Source of the DNA: Hyaloscypha bicolor E
Taxonomy: Eukaryota > Ascomycota > Leotiomycetes > Helotiales > Hyaloscyphaceae
Reading direction: 5' to 3'
Assembly (NCBI RefSeq): GCF_002865645.1
Contig: NW_020194518.1
Coordinates: 2,045,463-2,109,462, forward strand
DNA length: 64,000 bases
The notes beneath the pieces were generated by a model, which saw only the letters and a program-made list of their open reading frames with translations, ran no database searches and was not told the origin of the DNA. This document shows positions 10,594-24,320 of this stretch, piece after piece (the first letter of the stretch is position 1; each line of letters begins with the position of its first letter). The position numbers were made by a program, and so were the translations under genes.

Positions 10594-11330
10594 CTATGCC
10601 GTTTGTAACTCGCCACCGCAACCAATCCACATTTCCTCGTCTCTCTTTTTATCCTGTTCAATATCCGGAACCGGCGCAATAGTGCTATGGGCTCGGATCT
10701 GCCTCCCATTAAAATTAAATACGAATGGGGAAGGAACCGAGACTATAGCTATCGTTCTAACTAGAGTTTGACAATTATTGATCACAATACTCTCGTAAAT
10801 ATAGCATGCGAAGAGGGGGTTGATAGCCAGAGACCGCATGAAAGTGGTGCCTGCAATTGCAGAAGCCGCAAACATCAAGGAGGCGTCAACGATATAGTTT
10901 AGCAGCTGCAAAAAAAACTTGGGGAATAGTCCGAAACCAGTGCAGAGACTAGACAGCGTAGGGACAACCCATTGAATGTTATTTGTCCCGTCCAACCAAC
11001 CCGGACAAACCTAGCGGCGAAGATGGGAGCTCCCACCACGGTGGGTAATAAGCGCTATGTCGGTCCAGGAACGTTGTTGTTAAACATAAGCTTTTTGACA
11101 TAGGATTCATTTATGAGAACGACAGCGACAAAGGCAATTAGTTCGCCAACGACAAATCCGAAGTAAGGAAAGCTGCCCACGCCAGCACTTGTTCCGTAGA
11201 TAGAGTCCTTGAAATACCAAGGCATATTCTGTGAGAAAAATGTACATGAGGCTATAGATGAAAGATGTATACACAGAGCTGAGCTTGTAACCAGCTGTAC
11301 TTAACGGATTCTAGAGCTTTTCTTATCGCC
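10594..11330 (-). pseudogene. MFS transporter pseudogene (C-terminal half)
   Basis: The frame 10995-10594 reads as the last transmembrane helices and tail of a fungal major facilitator drug/polyamine-type transporter: VPTLSSLCTGFGLF, FFLQLLNYIVDASLMFAASA, a TTFMRSL motif, VPSPFVFNFNGRQIRAHS and the tail PDIEQDKKRDEE. Going upstream, the homologous protein continues in other frames (VGAPIFAARF near 11020, YFGFVVGELIAFVAVVL near 11150, FIYSLMYIFLTEYALVFQ near 11250), interrupted by a stop after VPGPT and frameshifts near 11000 and 11220. The N-terminal six helices are not found. The clear match to the usual helix order makes the family call safe, and the lesions make it a pseudogene. Confidence 0.75.
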
Positions 11331-12007
11331 CAACCTCACTTTAAACACTTGACAAGTTTGAGGGAAAAACGTATTCGAATTCGAATAATTACCGACACAG
11401 ATGAAATATAATTAAAATATGCAGGTACTGACAAAGGCTTGCGTGACGAACAAGTTAAATGTTTAGAGAAGATTATATTTAAATTATTTACGGAGCCGCT
11501 CGAGCACAAGCGAAACCTCTGTATTAGCTGCACCATAACTTAAAGCTGAAGCACTCCAAGACGGGCTTCAAATATAAACTTTTCAGCGATTTGAGAAGCT
11601 AATATATGCAAGTGATTACTCAAAGAAGTGAAAGTCAGGTTTTCTGATGTTCTTAAATTTCCTTTAGCGGTGCCGCAAAAAGAAATCATATGCGAGATTG
11701 AGATTAAAGGGCCACCCTTCTAAGAGAATGGTTAATTGTCCCTCCCCTTTAAATGTTCTCTCCCGTTTCTTTTGTTGATTTGTGCTCCATTCCCAGATTA
11801 TGTAACATCTCCCGTGTGTCCAGCAACAATTAGCCTTGCCTTAACCCCCCCTCCACCCCCAACTTTGTCTGTATTTGTATCTGTGTCATACCAGTGCTCC
11901 ATTCTTTGTATACCTGGACAAAGAACGGACACTCGCAACCCAGATCAAGAAGCCTTCTACAGAAGGTTTTTCGACTCCCTCTTCGGCCTTTCCAGCAGCA
12001 GTTTCCT
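11331..12007. other. Intergenic, no gene seen
   Basis: AT content increases. Plus-strand frames at 11736-12053 and 11875-12096 are low-complexity Ser/Phe/Pro sequence without support and partly antisense to the F-box-like fragment. Confidence 0.45.
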
Positions 12008-12277
12008 TCACTTCCACTGCTTCCTCCGAACCACTAAACTGTCTACTCCATAGTACCACACTAAGGCCTTCGGTAACCGATTTTCCACCGGCTTAGCCAT
12101 CAGTTCTCCTCCCATAAATTCGATGATTCGGTCATTAAATCCGGCCATAAAGTCGTAAAATTCGACAAGGCCATCGCCCTGGCCAAAGATTTCCAAGCCA
12201 TCTTTCGGTCCCTTGTAACGAATAGTACAGTTACAATAGATACAAAAACAGTGTGCCCCTGCCAATCCCTGCAACAT
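12008..12277 (-). pseudogene. F-box-like family fragment (copy C, C-terminal part)
   Basis: Reads AGAHCFCIYC, then LEIFGQGDG, EFYDFMAGFNDRIIEFMGGEL, LPKALVWYYGVDSLVV and a terminal stop. This matches the C-terminal third of the copy at 30525-31256 (AGAPCLSCMKLFRVGKGD, FPAFMNKFNHFF, PRGIMWYYGVDKLMI). The N-terminal two-thirds are missing, and sequence beyond about 12380 passes into the AT-rich block. Truncation by the repeat block is the simplest explanation. Confidence 0.65.
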
Positions 12278-12707
12278 CCCTGTTTTGCTCGCATAGCATT
12301 CCTAAAACATGAGTATACGCCCAAAGAGGAAATAACAGGAGACCAACTCTGATTAGAATATATAAACACCCTTTCTGGGTAAACCCTAGAACAGGTACTT
12401 ATATAATTGAGAATTAGATTCCCTTCTAGCCCCCTTTCCCTGCACTTCGCAAGCTAATTTTTATAATTTTATTATAAAGTAAGGCTTTATTTTTCGGCTA
12501 TTCTTTAGCCCCTGGTATATATATAAAAGATAAGCACGATATATGTCTCCCTATTTCTTACTTGTAATTACTTAGGAAATATATCCTTAAGTATATATAT
12601 ATACTTCCTATACTTAAGATATATATATTTCTATAAGGCGCCAAAGGCGCCGAATGCCGTGCCCCTAGTCTTCTAAGCTCCTAGTATTAGTAGAGAATAT
12701 ACTTTAA

Positions 12708-12826
12708 ATATAGATATATTTTATATATAGATATATTTTATATATAGATATATTTTATATATAGATATATTTTATATATAGATATATCTTATATATAATT
12801 ATATCTTATATATAATTATATCCCAT
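12708..12826. repeat. 17-bp AT-rich tandem repeat
   Basis: The unit TATATAGATATATTTTA occurs about four to five times and decays into related TATATAATTATATCT units at the right end. Confidence 0.85.
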
Positions 12827-14770
12827 ATACTATAAAGCGCCAAAGATACTAAATAGGGTACCCCTAGCCTATTAAGGTTCTAATATTAGTAAAGAAATAA
12901 GCTTTAGAACTCCCAGAACTAATATTTTATCTAGTTAATAAATAATACTATTATTCTAATTTTATTTAAAGTTATACTTTATTACAGATATTTAAGAGCC
13001 TCTTTTCTAAGAAATAGAGGTATTATAAACCTATAATCGAGATTTTAATATAAATAAAATAGCTCTTAAAAGATTACTTTTATAAAGATTTCAAGAAAAA
13101 TAAAGATAAAGTAATTAAAATATTAGTTTAGAAAGAATAAGAAAGATATATTTAAAGGTTCAGAACAATAGTTCCTATTCTAAAGTACTATATATAATTA
13201 GTAGATATATTAAGTATTACTTTATTTAATAAAAACAAATATAATATTATTATTATAAAAAAAATACTATTATATCTTTACCCCAAATATAGCTAGTATA
13301 TATATCCTTTATTACTCGAGTAAAGTATATATCCGGTTATAAAGCTCCTTTAATTAATTAGTATAATAATAATAAGCATTTTTCTTATAAATTAAATTAA
13401 TTAAATTATAATATAATATACTAATAATAGCTTTTTATTTTCTATTTAAAGAGTAATTTTATTATAAATAAGTTATTTCAAATTATAATAAAACCTACTA
13501 TTTATTCCGTAAATAAAAATACTATAGCTAGTAGTAGTATTTTTTTTGTTTTATAAAAACCGAGATTTTAATATTTATAAGATAAAATAAATACTATTAC
13601 TTATAATAGTATTTTTAAGAAAATTTGAATAATAGAAAAGAACTAACTAATAAGGATCCTATATATTTAATTAATTACTTATTAAATAGTCTCTTTATTT
13701 TTTTTATTACTAATTTTTATATAGTTATTAGAATAGCTATATTACGAATTTCCTAGTTATATAACTAGTTATATAATCTTATATTATAGGCGTAATTTAA
13801 TTAATAAATTAGATCTTATTAAGCTTAATAGATTTAGGGTTTATATATTAATATTATAATATTATAATTTTTATTTCTAAATAATAATAACTTTATTAAT
13901 TTTAATATACTAGTATTTTATATATATTATATAATAGTATTATATATTACTAATAAACTAATAATAGTCTTTCTAAATATATTCTTTTATTTAATAAAGA
14001 ATATAGCTATTTCCAAATGGCCTATACTAGTAAGAAATATAGTTATTTTCTAAATAAACTATACTAGTAAAAAATATAATTATTCTCTAAATAAGCTATA
14101 TTAATAAGAGATATATAGCTATTCCCAAATAGCTTATACTAGTAAAAAATATAGCTATTTATATATAATATATACTAGTTATATATACTAGCAGAAAAAA
14201 ATACTATATCCTAATAGTATTTATTTTTAGAATAAATAAATTATCTTAAAAATTCATAAGAATTCTAATTTAAAAATGGGATTTATCCGATTTATTAACT
14301 AATATATAGCCCGGTCTATAGAAGCTTTATTAGGTATTTGAGAAGAAATATATTAATATAAAAAATGAGTTATTATAATTAAAGCTATTAAATTAAAATA
14401 AAAAGCCCAGGTTTATTAATTTACTTATATTTATTAAATTAGCTATTATTATTATTATATTTCTCTTTAATAATTAAAAGCTTCCTTAAATAGTATAATA
14501 AAAACTTTAATTAACTAGTAAAAGCTATTATATGAAATAATAAATATATTATAGTATTATAAAAAAGAAAGCTTATTAATTATTAATTTAAGATTATACG
14601 AAAATACGAGAGTATAATAGGAAATATTATTATTATAAATCTTATAGGATTTAATATTATTAATATCTCTGCTTTTTATATATAATATAGGGTTTTAAAT
14701 TTAGCTAGCTATAATAATACTAATATATTCTGGAAATATGGCTTGTATATAAATATAAAATCGATTTAAA

Positions 14771-15346
14771 TAATACTAATTATAGTAATAATACTAATTA
14801 TAGTAATAATACTAATTATAGTAATAATACTAATTATAGTAATAATACTAATTATAGTAATAATTACTAATCTATAATAATAACTAATTATAAGTAATAA
14901 TACTAATTATAGTAAATAATACTAATTATAGTAATAATAATTATAGTAATAATACTAATTATAGTAATAATACTAATTATAGTAATAATACTAATTATAG
15001 TAATAATACAATTATAGTAATATACTAATTATAGTAATAATACTAATTATAGTAATAATACTAATTATAGTAATAATACTAATTTATAGTAATAATACTA
15101 ATTATAGTAATAATACTAATTATAGTAATAATACTAATTATTAGTAATATACTAATTATAGTAAAATTACTAATTATAGTAATAATACTAATTATAGTAA
15201 TAATACTAATTATAGTAATAATAACTAATTATAGTAATAAATAATACTAATTATAGTAATAATACTAATTATAGTAATAATACTAATTATAGTAATAATA
15301 CTAATTATAGTAATAATACTAATTATAGTAATAATACTAATTATAA
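14771..15346. repeat. 18-bp minisatellite, about 32 copies
   Basis: The unit CTAATTATAGTAATAATA repeats over roughly 575 bp with a few indels and single-base variants. It contains no G/C other than one C and one G per unit. It ends about 45 bp before the LTR at 15390. Confidence 0.92.
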
Positions 15347-15389
15347 TACTTAATAATAATAGTATATATATAGCCCCAGGCCAAACTAT

Positions 15390-15735
15390 TGAAATTAGGG
15401 GCCTGAGGCCCCTAATAGGCTTAGTAAGCCCTGGAACGGAGCCTTAGGAGCTATATACTAATAGGCTTAAGCCATAGGCTTATTACTAAGTAAATTATAC
15501 CCTGTAAGGTTAATTCAGGGCATAATGTGCCCTGTGAGGCTAAATCAATTCAGTTGAGGTTAAATGATTTAGTATAAGGCTTTCTGGTTTAGGGGTTTAG
15601 TATATGTAACTTAGGGGAATCAGGGCTATATATACAGGCTATTTATTACTATAGAACAGTAGTTAATTCAGTATGTTTTACTTGGTTTATATTGCAAGCA
15701 CGTGACCCTAGCTTCTTTACTTAGCTAGTTCAATA
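15390..15735. mobile_element. LTR (346 bp), family 1, RIP-mutated copy
   Basis: Begins TGAAATTAGGGGCCTGAGG and ends GCTAGTTCAATA (TG...CA with the last C changed to T). It is colinear with the solo LTR at 42741-43060. The five bases outside (ACTAT and AGGGA) do not match, so it may be the 5' LTR of a longer element running rightwards rather than a solo LTR. No right-hand partner was recognised. Confidence 0.7.
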
Positions 15736-15941
15736 AGGGATACTGCTCTTCCAAATATTAACTTCTTAATAAAGTTTCAACTCGTCTGGTATAAGCTAGT
15801 TAGCAGCTCGGGAAACGAACTCAGGAGGATTTCTGGTAACCTGTATAGGGATCCGGATAAGCGGAAAGTCCAGCAGCAGTCATTTCTAGTAAGTTATTAC
15901 AGGGTGAGGAATTGTAGTAATAAAATATTAAGCAGATCCAG

Positions 15942-16374
15942 TATACGAAAAAATTAATCTGATTAATTAATTAATTTATAAATATTTATAAATAGCGTGA
16001 ATAGAATTTGATTAATATAATACTTATATAATTTGATTAGATTAGAATAATTAATTATGATTATTTATAAATATCTTAATTAATATATATGTAACTATAA
16101 TATATAATGGTCTAGCCTAATTAAGTAAGGTTCTTGCTCTAGTACTGCCTTAGTAAGCTTTTCTCTCTAGAAGCAAGGTAGTACTAGAGCCTGATTCTTA
16201 CCTAATTAGGCTAGCCTATCACGTACTGCGATTACGTATATATTAATTAAGTTATTTATAAATATTTATAATTAGCTTAATTAATTCGTGAATAGAATAT
16301 AATTAATGAGAAAATTTCATAAATAGATTAGATTAATAGCCATTAATCTAATCTAATCTATTTATTTCTCATAC
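15942..16374. mobile_element. Fold-back insertion flanked by 13-bp direct repeats
   Basis: TAAGCAGATCCAG occurs at 15929-15941 and again at 16375-16387, so the 433 bp between looks like an insertion into a formerly continuous sequence. The insert contains a long hairpin (arms about 16112-16151 and 16174-16215, core CTCTAGTACT) and a second palindrome at 16321-16363. There is no coding potential. A 13-bp duplication is unusually long for a MITE. Confidence 0.55.
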
Positions 16375-16693
16375 TAAGCAGATCCAGGTTACGGCTTTCT
16401 GGAATTGCAGCTTATACTTAAATACTAATAGCAAGGATTGGACTATTATTACTATAATACCTGTATCTTTTTATAAAGTATTAAATTATTAGGAAATGGA
16501 AACGGCTTTTACAGGCTCCAGGAATACCTTCTTCTATAAGGAACCTTTAAGAAGTATTTTATATATACTTACTAATATATTATTTGAATTTATTCCGATA
16601 TTATTAAGAGAATAAACTGAAATCTCAGCTTATTATAGTATAATAGGCCGTACTTATTGAAAATCGTATTATTTTGGCGGTTTTAAGGTTTAG

Positions 16694-16729
16694 GTTATAT
16701 AGTAAAGGCTATAGCCTTTTATATATAAC
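16694..16729. repeat. 36-bp palindromic repeat, copy 1
   Basis: Near-perfect palindrome with core AAAGGCTATAGCCTTTT. By eye it is identical over 36 bp to 23175-23210, although the surrounding sequences differ. Confidence 0.75.
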
Positions 16730-17899
16730 TTGCGGAAATCATATAAGAAAGCTAGTTTTTCTATAGACTTAGAGAATAATCCTTTATAAGTATTTAATTA
16801 ATTAAGCTTTTATATACTATATACTATTTATATTTTACTATTTACGCTTTTGATTTATTATTTTACTATTAAGTTACGTTTTATATTCTGGTATACTTTA
16901 TATAGGTTTTTGTCTTATTATAGTTTCCCTTCTATATATTTTATAATAAGTAATACAGGAAGGATAGAAACTTTATAGTCAAGGTAATACTCTTATAAAG
17001 TTCTAAGGGATATCTATAAGGCGAATTATTAGCTTAGTAAGTTAGGAGAGAAAAGAGCTATTATAATATCTTAAGCCTAAGGCCAAAATATTAAAGATAT
17101 ATAAATATTAATCTTAGTATCTTATATTAATTTCCGATATATCCAGTAATTTGGATACGGGTTAGCTATAAGATATAGTTACTAGTATAGTATATAGGAA
17201 TAATAGAAATAGAGGCTAACTATAGAAAGAAAAGAAGTAGAGGAAATAAAATAAGAAATATTATATTAAAATAGTATAAGTCAGACCTTAGTTAGAATTA
17301 GACTTTAGTATTCGGAAATAAAGTTATACTATTAATTTATATATTATTTTTAGTTATAGTAAAAGCCGGAATTAAAGTAGTTTTAATCTTAGTAATAAAG
17401 CTTATTCCTAAATCCGAAAAAGATACCTAAAAGAGGAAATATCCTTAAATTTAAATAGAATAGTAAACTAGAATCGGAAATAAGAATCGAAAAAAAATCA
17501 GAAATAAAAAATTATATAGACAAACTAGAGAAGCTTCTAGAAAAAGGAATAAATACTAAGTAGAAAAAGAAAAGAGAATTCAGAAAAGTCAGAAAAATTA
17601 GTAAAATCATATTTATTATTTTTATTATTACTTTTAATAGTATTAATAGATATATCTAGTTTAGTAAAATCAAGAAAAAATACTATAGGTATTAAGCTAA
17701 AGAAATAGAAAAGAGAATATAAATAATAGAAATAAGACTAGAAAAGCTATTATCTTATTATTATTAATATTAAAACTCGAACCTTAACTATATTTATTAT
17801 TATTAATTAGTTTTTCCCTAATTCCGGTTTCTAAACCAAAAGATATACTTAAACGAGAAATTAGTCTTTTAGGAACCTTATTAGTAGAAGTCTTAGATA

Positions 17900-20800
17900 C
17901 GGAAATTCTATAATTAATTATAGAAGAAATTATTAAGATTAATATAGCTAAAAACAAGTATATACTAGTACCGGATTTAAACCTATTACTTATAGGAGCT
18001 CCTGGAATACTATAGTTTCAAGAAAGTAATATCTCTATATTCTTGAAATAGTATACGGATATATATAAGAACTATTATATTCCTAATAATACTAAAAGAG
18101 AGAAAATTATCTATTATATCTCTCTTATTTACAAGAATCAGATTAAGGCTATACCGGAGTATTATACTAATAATCCGGGAAATTACTAGGAAACCAAGTT
18201 TTTTAAAGCCTTATTAAAGGAATTCCGAGAATATAACTAGAAAATACTTAAAATCAGTTATAACTTTCTTAATTGGATTATTATATAAATCCAGAATAGA
18301 GAAATCTTATCTAAGTCTTATATTAATATATTTAATAAAATATTAAAAGAATTACTAAAGAGAAAAGAGATAAATAAAATTATTTAATACCGAGAATTTA
18401 TAAGAGAATTATCTATTCTAATAAGAAATTATATTCTTAAAGATATAAACTTTAAACCTATAGATATTTCTATTTATAAATATAGTAAAATATATAAAAA
18501 GGCAGTAATATCCTATTAGTATAAAAAGAAGAAATATTATTTTAATATTACTAATAATTCAGATATATTCAGACTTAGATAAGAATACTTGAATATAATA
18601 GTCTATAATATAGTTCCCAAACCAGAAAACGATTATTTCTTACTAGTTTCTTCTATTATACTTCCTGAAATTACTATAAGTATAAATAAAAGAAGAATCC
18701 AGCCTATAGCTAATTATATAAAACCTACTAAAAGTAGTAAATTCAAGAGAAATAATATTAACTAGCTAGTAAGAAGTCTAGAAAAACTATCTATTACTAC
18801 TATAACTTAAGAGAACCTATAGAGATAACTTAATATAGCTACTATTATAATTCGAGAAGATATTTATAGCCTGTTTATATAGCCTAGCTAACTATAATAA
18901 GTATAATAGTATTAATAGTTTAGTAAGTATAATTCGAGTCTTTAGAAAGAATATACTAGAAGTTATAGTAGAGATTATAAAGAATATTATAGTAGCTATA
19001 GTAATTAAGCTAGAATAAATAAAGGGTCTAGATAATTATATTCTAAAGAAAGTTAGTCTCAAATATAGTTAGAAAATACTACTTAAGTTAATATAGCCTA
19101 TAGTATAGACCCAGAACCGAAAGAACGAATTTGCTATAGGTATTATAATAAGAATAAGAATAATAATATTAATCTAAAATATATTTATATCTCTTGGTTC
19201 TATTATTTACTAATAGAAGAACTTATAAACTATAGATATACTTACTAATTTAATAGAAGATAATATAAAGAACTATTTAAGCCTAGATAAGAAAGTATTT
19301 CCTTTTTCCTTACTAATAAGTACTAGTAGTTTAATTAAATTATTTTCTAAATTCGAAGAGGAGAATTCGACTATAATTTAAATACTTAACCTAAAAATAT
19401 CTAGAGATTAATAGGAGATATCCAGTTTACTAGGCAAGAAAGAGAAAAGGGAACTAGCTAACCGGAATCTATATATAGGAGCAAGTAAGTTATACCTAAA
19501 GAATCTAAATAGCTACTTTATTTTAGAGGAAATTATATTAGAATTACTAATACTTCAGGTTCTGGAATTAATAAATAGTACTAAGATTTGGCTATAAATA
19601 GTATTTCTATTAATACTATAACGGGTTCCTTATTAAGGAGAAAGGAAAAAGAAATAGAAATAGTTAAAGAGGTTTTCTAAAAACAAACCAGAATAAAAGA
19701 GAAGCTATTTTATATAAGAGGCTAGAAGAATACTATTTTAAAAAGTAATAGATAAGAAGACAGTCTAGCTAAGAATATAAATATTAATACTTCCGGAAAT
19801 AAATAGGATGAATTAGAGACCTAATATATTCTTAATTATAATAAGTATAGAATTCCTAAAGTTAATAATATTCTAATAAGACTACTAAAAAAAAGTAACT
19901 ATCCTATTTCTAAAGACTTAAAAAGAAACAAGAATACTTATTAATATCTTAAAAATATTAGATCTAGCTACTATATTTCAGAACTAATAAATTAAGGATA
20001 ATACTTCTTATTTTACTATTTTATAAATAGGAAATACTATTATATTAAATATAGTTAGATATACTAGGAGATCTATAGAACTAGTAGCTATAGCTTATAT
20101 AATAAATAGAATATTTAAGGAATTAGAAATACTAGTTCAGGTATTTAATACTAATAGAATTATTTAATTTAAAGGTAATAGTATTAATATTCGAATATTA
20201 CTAGCTTATAAATATATTATATAAACTCTATATTTCCGGTTTATATTTCGAGAACCTTAAAGAAATATTAAATATAAAGAAATAATTAATACTAGAACTG
20301 AAATTAATATTCTCTCTAAAAAGATCTCTAGGAATATTAGTAAAGTAATATATAATACTATAGATTATTAAATATTTACTATTACTAGGGCAGAATTTGA
20401 ATTTATAGGAATAATAAAGCTTAGAACTAAGATTATAGATAAAGTAAGATATAAAGATATATTTTTTCTAGTTAAAGAAGTTCTAAAGATCCTACTTAAT
20501 TAACTATTCTTAGTAAAGATAAAAATGAATATTATATATAGGAGTAATAGTTTATAGAATAAAAGGTTTACTAATCCTAAAAATAACTAGAATACCTATA
20601 TTATTATAATTATTTTATTTTTGAAAAATACTAGAAAGTAGAAGAAAGTAATAGTTTAAGAATACTAAGCTTCTAGAGTTAAGGAATTAAGTAATACGGA
20701 ATAGAAAACTAAAGATAAAAAGGAAAAATAGAGTCTAGTATTATAACCGGTAGTAATATTAGAGGAAACGGAAAAATACCGGAATTTCCTATAGATTCTT

Positions 20801-23800
20801 TTGTTTTAGGTTCAGGAATTTAGGAAATTAATAATATTTTTGGAGAAACTAAAGCAGAAAAGGCTCTAATTAGAATATTATTAAGAGTAGTTCCGGAATT
20901 AATAGAAAAAGAAATAAAAAGAATATTAAGTAAAAACATTTCTAAAGAAGAGGTAAAGTAGTATTTCCTAATAGTAAAGAAATATATTTCCGAAGCTAAG
21001 GAATATTAAACTTAAGACTAGAAAGAATTCTGGAATATATAGGAGCTTAGGAAAAATATATTAAAATACCGGATAAAAAGGTATTCTTTATATCTAACTA
21101 GAAAAGAACTAAATAGGAAGGTTATAAATTCCAGAGATTAGATAAAAAGAATACTAGAGAAAATGGCTATAGCTCTTAAAGAAAAGGATAATAACTATAG
21201 TCTATTTCTAGTTATAGAAATATATAAAATAAAAGATAAGAAGGTTTAACTAGTAAATACTAATAATAGAACTAGAGAAGGCCCTAGTAAATATCCGGAC
21301 TAGTTTAAGAGATCTAAAGCTAGAGAATACTTATAGGAATATATTAGGAAGTATAAGAATTACCTTTTACTAAGGATATTAGCTATTTTAAGAGATTTAT
21401 AATTTATTCCGGAATATCTTAAATAATTAGATATTAGTAACTGGCTCTAAGAAAAGAAACTAGCTATATTTCAAGAATTAATAATTAATTAAAAAGATAT
21501 AATTATATTTAATTAGAAAGAAGTAAGAAAAGTTTATAAGAATATTAGTCTATCTATTCTAATTAAGACTATTAAATATAAAGCCTAGTAAAAAAAGAAT
21601 TTCCTATATCCTAAAGCTCTAATACTAGTAATAATAAAAATATTATTAGAATACCTAGATTATAGAGTTTTTAAGAAATATAATAGATTTTACCGAAATC
21701 TATAATTCTTAGTTATAAAGAAAGTTATTAGAACTTATAGACTAATTAATACTATTATAAAGATAAATTTAGTAACCCTATAAAATACTAACTTACTTCT
21801 ATTTACTAATAAGATCTCGGAGAAATTTACTAAATATACTTATATTTCTTTAATTGATTTTTTTTCTGGATATAATTAACTTATACTAGATACTTATAAT
21901 AAAGATTTAATTATATTTATAATATTTTTGGAACTATTAAAAATAACTATATTATCTCAGGAAGCTACTAATTCCGTTATATAGTTTATATGGGTTATTA
22001 TAACTATTCTAGAGAATCTGTTTCCCAAAATCGCTATATTATTTATTAATAATATTAGAATTAAAAAACCTTATATAGAGTATAATAGGTAGCTTATTTT
22101 ATCCGGAATTTGGTATTTTATATTCGAATACCTTTAAAACCTGGATATAACTCTAGATAGAATTAAATAAACTAGAGCTAGTATAGAAGAAAAATCGCAG
22201 TTCTATTATAATAGTATAGTTATTATTAGCTTTATTTATAAAGTACTTGAAAAAAGCCTTTTAAGTTCAGGAATTACTAAGATCTTAAGATAGAAGTATT
22301 ATAATAGTATAACTAAAAATAAGGCATTTATTAGAATTATTATTTACTATTATATTTGAATTAAAGGCTTTATAATTATTACTAAATCTATTTACTATTT
22401 AATAAAGAAGGATATAATATAGAACTAGGATAATAAATAAAAGCAAGCTATATAAATTCTTTAGGAAAAGCTTACTACTATTCTAATATTCTATAAGTTA
22501 GACTATAATTTATTAGAAGATTAGGAAATAATTATATTAGTAGTAAATACTAGCCTAAATAGCTAAAGCAGAACTCTTAATTAATATAATAATAAAAAGA
22601 AAAAGAGAATTATATAATATAAGTCTGGAATCTGAAATAATACTAAATAGAAGTATAATATTACTAAGAGAGAATACTAAGGGCTAGTAAAGTATTTATA
22701 GAAAGTATAATTCTGGTTATATAGAGTTTACTTTATTCTTAAATTAGATACTAATATACTTATTATATAGCTAAATAAAATAGCTATAGATCTTCCTGGA
22801 ACTCTAGTTACTTACTAGCTAATATAAATTCAGTTATTTGACTTTAAAATCAAATATATTAAAGAAATCAAATATACTACTACTAATAAATTATTAAAAT
22901 ATCTATAATAAGAAGGTAATACTAAAGATAATAAGAATATTAATAAATAGTTAGTAATAGAACTTAATACTATTAGAATAATACTTATTAGACAGAAAAT
23001 TCGGATAAAGGAAGTAGTTCCGATTTAGTTATATAATATTATTTTAAGGAATTAGATTCCTAAGACATTTACTAGATATTTGAATAATAGTATTTAGTTA
23101 TTAGAGATTAATAATTAAAACCTTACTATATCTGGAAGTGAATTAGTAATATTAAAAAATAATAAAATCCGGAAGTTATATAGTAAAGGCTATAGCCTTT
23201 TATATATAACCGCCGGTAAAATAGTAAATAATAATACTAATTCCTATATTTTATTTAATAACCTAACTATTTTACTAGATCTCTTAAATAATAGCTATTC
23301 CGAATAATATTAGAATATTATATAATATCTTATAATACTTTCTAGACCAGAAGAAATATCTAGAACCGAGTTTCGAAAGTTAAATAGGGAAGCTTTAAAT
23401 TATAGTATAAGAGATTAATTACTATAAAGAGTTATATCTAAAGTATACCTACTTTAACTTATTATTAATAATTAAAAATAAAGGGAAATTGTTATTAAAA
23501 AGCTATATAATAAGATTAGATATATAGAAAAAGAAAATACCTTTTACTTAATAGCTAGCTACTATTACTAGAAAGGTTACTATAACTATATATAGAAGTA
23601 TATTAATACCTATAAGGTCTATTAGTATAAAAATAAATAAAAACAAGAAGAAGCTCTATATCTAATAAAAGCTATATCTCTTTTCTATTATTTTAGAGTT
23701 AATATAATTAAACTACTAGACTATAAAGAATATAACTTATTAGTTATTACTAGAGATAACTTCTTAAGATGAATTAAAGCTAGACCTTTAAAGAATTCAA

Positions 23801-24320
23801 CTAGTAAAAAGGTTACTAAATTTATTTAGAAAGAAATTATTTATAGATATGGTTTATTTAGGTAGTTTAAAATAGATAATAGATCGGAATTTAAAGGAAT
23901 AGTAATTCAGGAATTTAATAAGCTAGGAATTAATAGAATTATTATTTCGGTTTATAATTTCAAAGGAAATAGTATAATTAAAAGAGGATATTAACCGATT
24001 ATTTAAGTATTTATAGTACTTATAATAGGTAAAAAGAAGCCTTGGATAGATTTACTATTATATATTCTATTTACTAACCGAATTACTATATATAGACTAA
24101 CTGGATTTACTTCCTTTTATATAGTCTATAATAGGGAAGTAGTATTACCTATAGAAATATACTTTCTAACCTAGAGAATACTTAAATAAAATAAAGTTTA
24201 TAATAAAGAAATACTTCTGGAAATATATATAAAGCAAATATAAATAAGAGATAAAAATATTAAAGAAGCCAGAATAAAGAAGAATAGAAGATATTAAAAG
24301 AGAAAGAAGTAATTTAATAT
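17900..24320 (+). pseudogene. Dead Ty3/gypsy retrotransposon gag-pol
   Basis: Protein homology is readable through stop codons on the plus strand. Gag-like sequence lies at about 17990-18560 (a KYTDIYKNY-type block followed by ALLKEFREYN). Reverse transcriptase lies at about 21850-22080: SLIDFFSGYN, then ATNSV and the catalytic box reading LFINNI where FIDDI is expected, with both Asp codons GAT changed to AAT by G-to-A. RNase H is at about 22330-22700 (YIWIKGF). Integrase runs from about 23560: a zinc-binding region with Cys codons lost, then RDNF, ARPLKNSTSKKV, FKIDNRSEFKG, and near 24060 LFTNRITIYRLTGFTS followed by EVVLPIE. The order RT-RNaseH-integrase defines Ty3/gypsy. Nearly all lesions are TAA/TAG from CAA/CAG or G-to-A changes. 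The LTR at 15390 may be its 5' LTR, but the 3' LTR was not found. Confidence 0.85.
23175..23210. repeat. 36-bp palindromic repeat, copy 2
   Basis: Same 36 bp as 16694-16729. It lies between the readable RNase H and integrase parts of the dead gypsy element and so may interrupt its pol gene. Confidence 0.75.

Noticed and set aside
14771..15346. Regular repeats resembling a CRISPR array
   Set aside because: Units are contiguous with no unique spacers, and the host is a eukaryote; it is a minisatellite.
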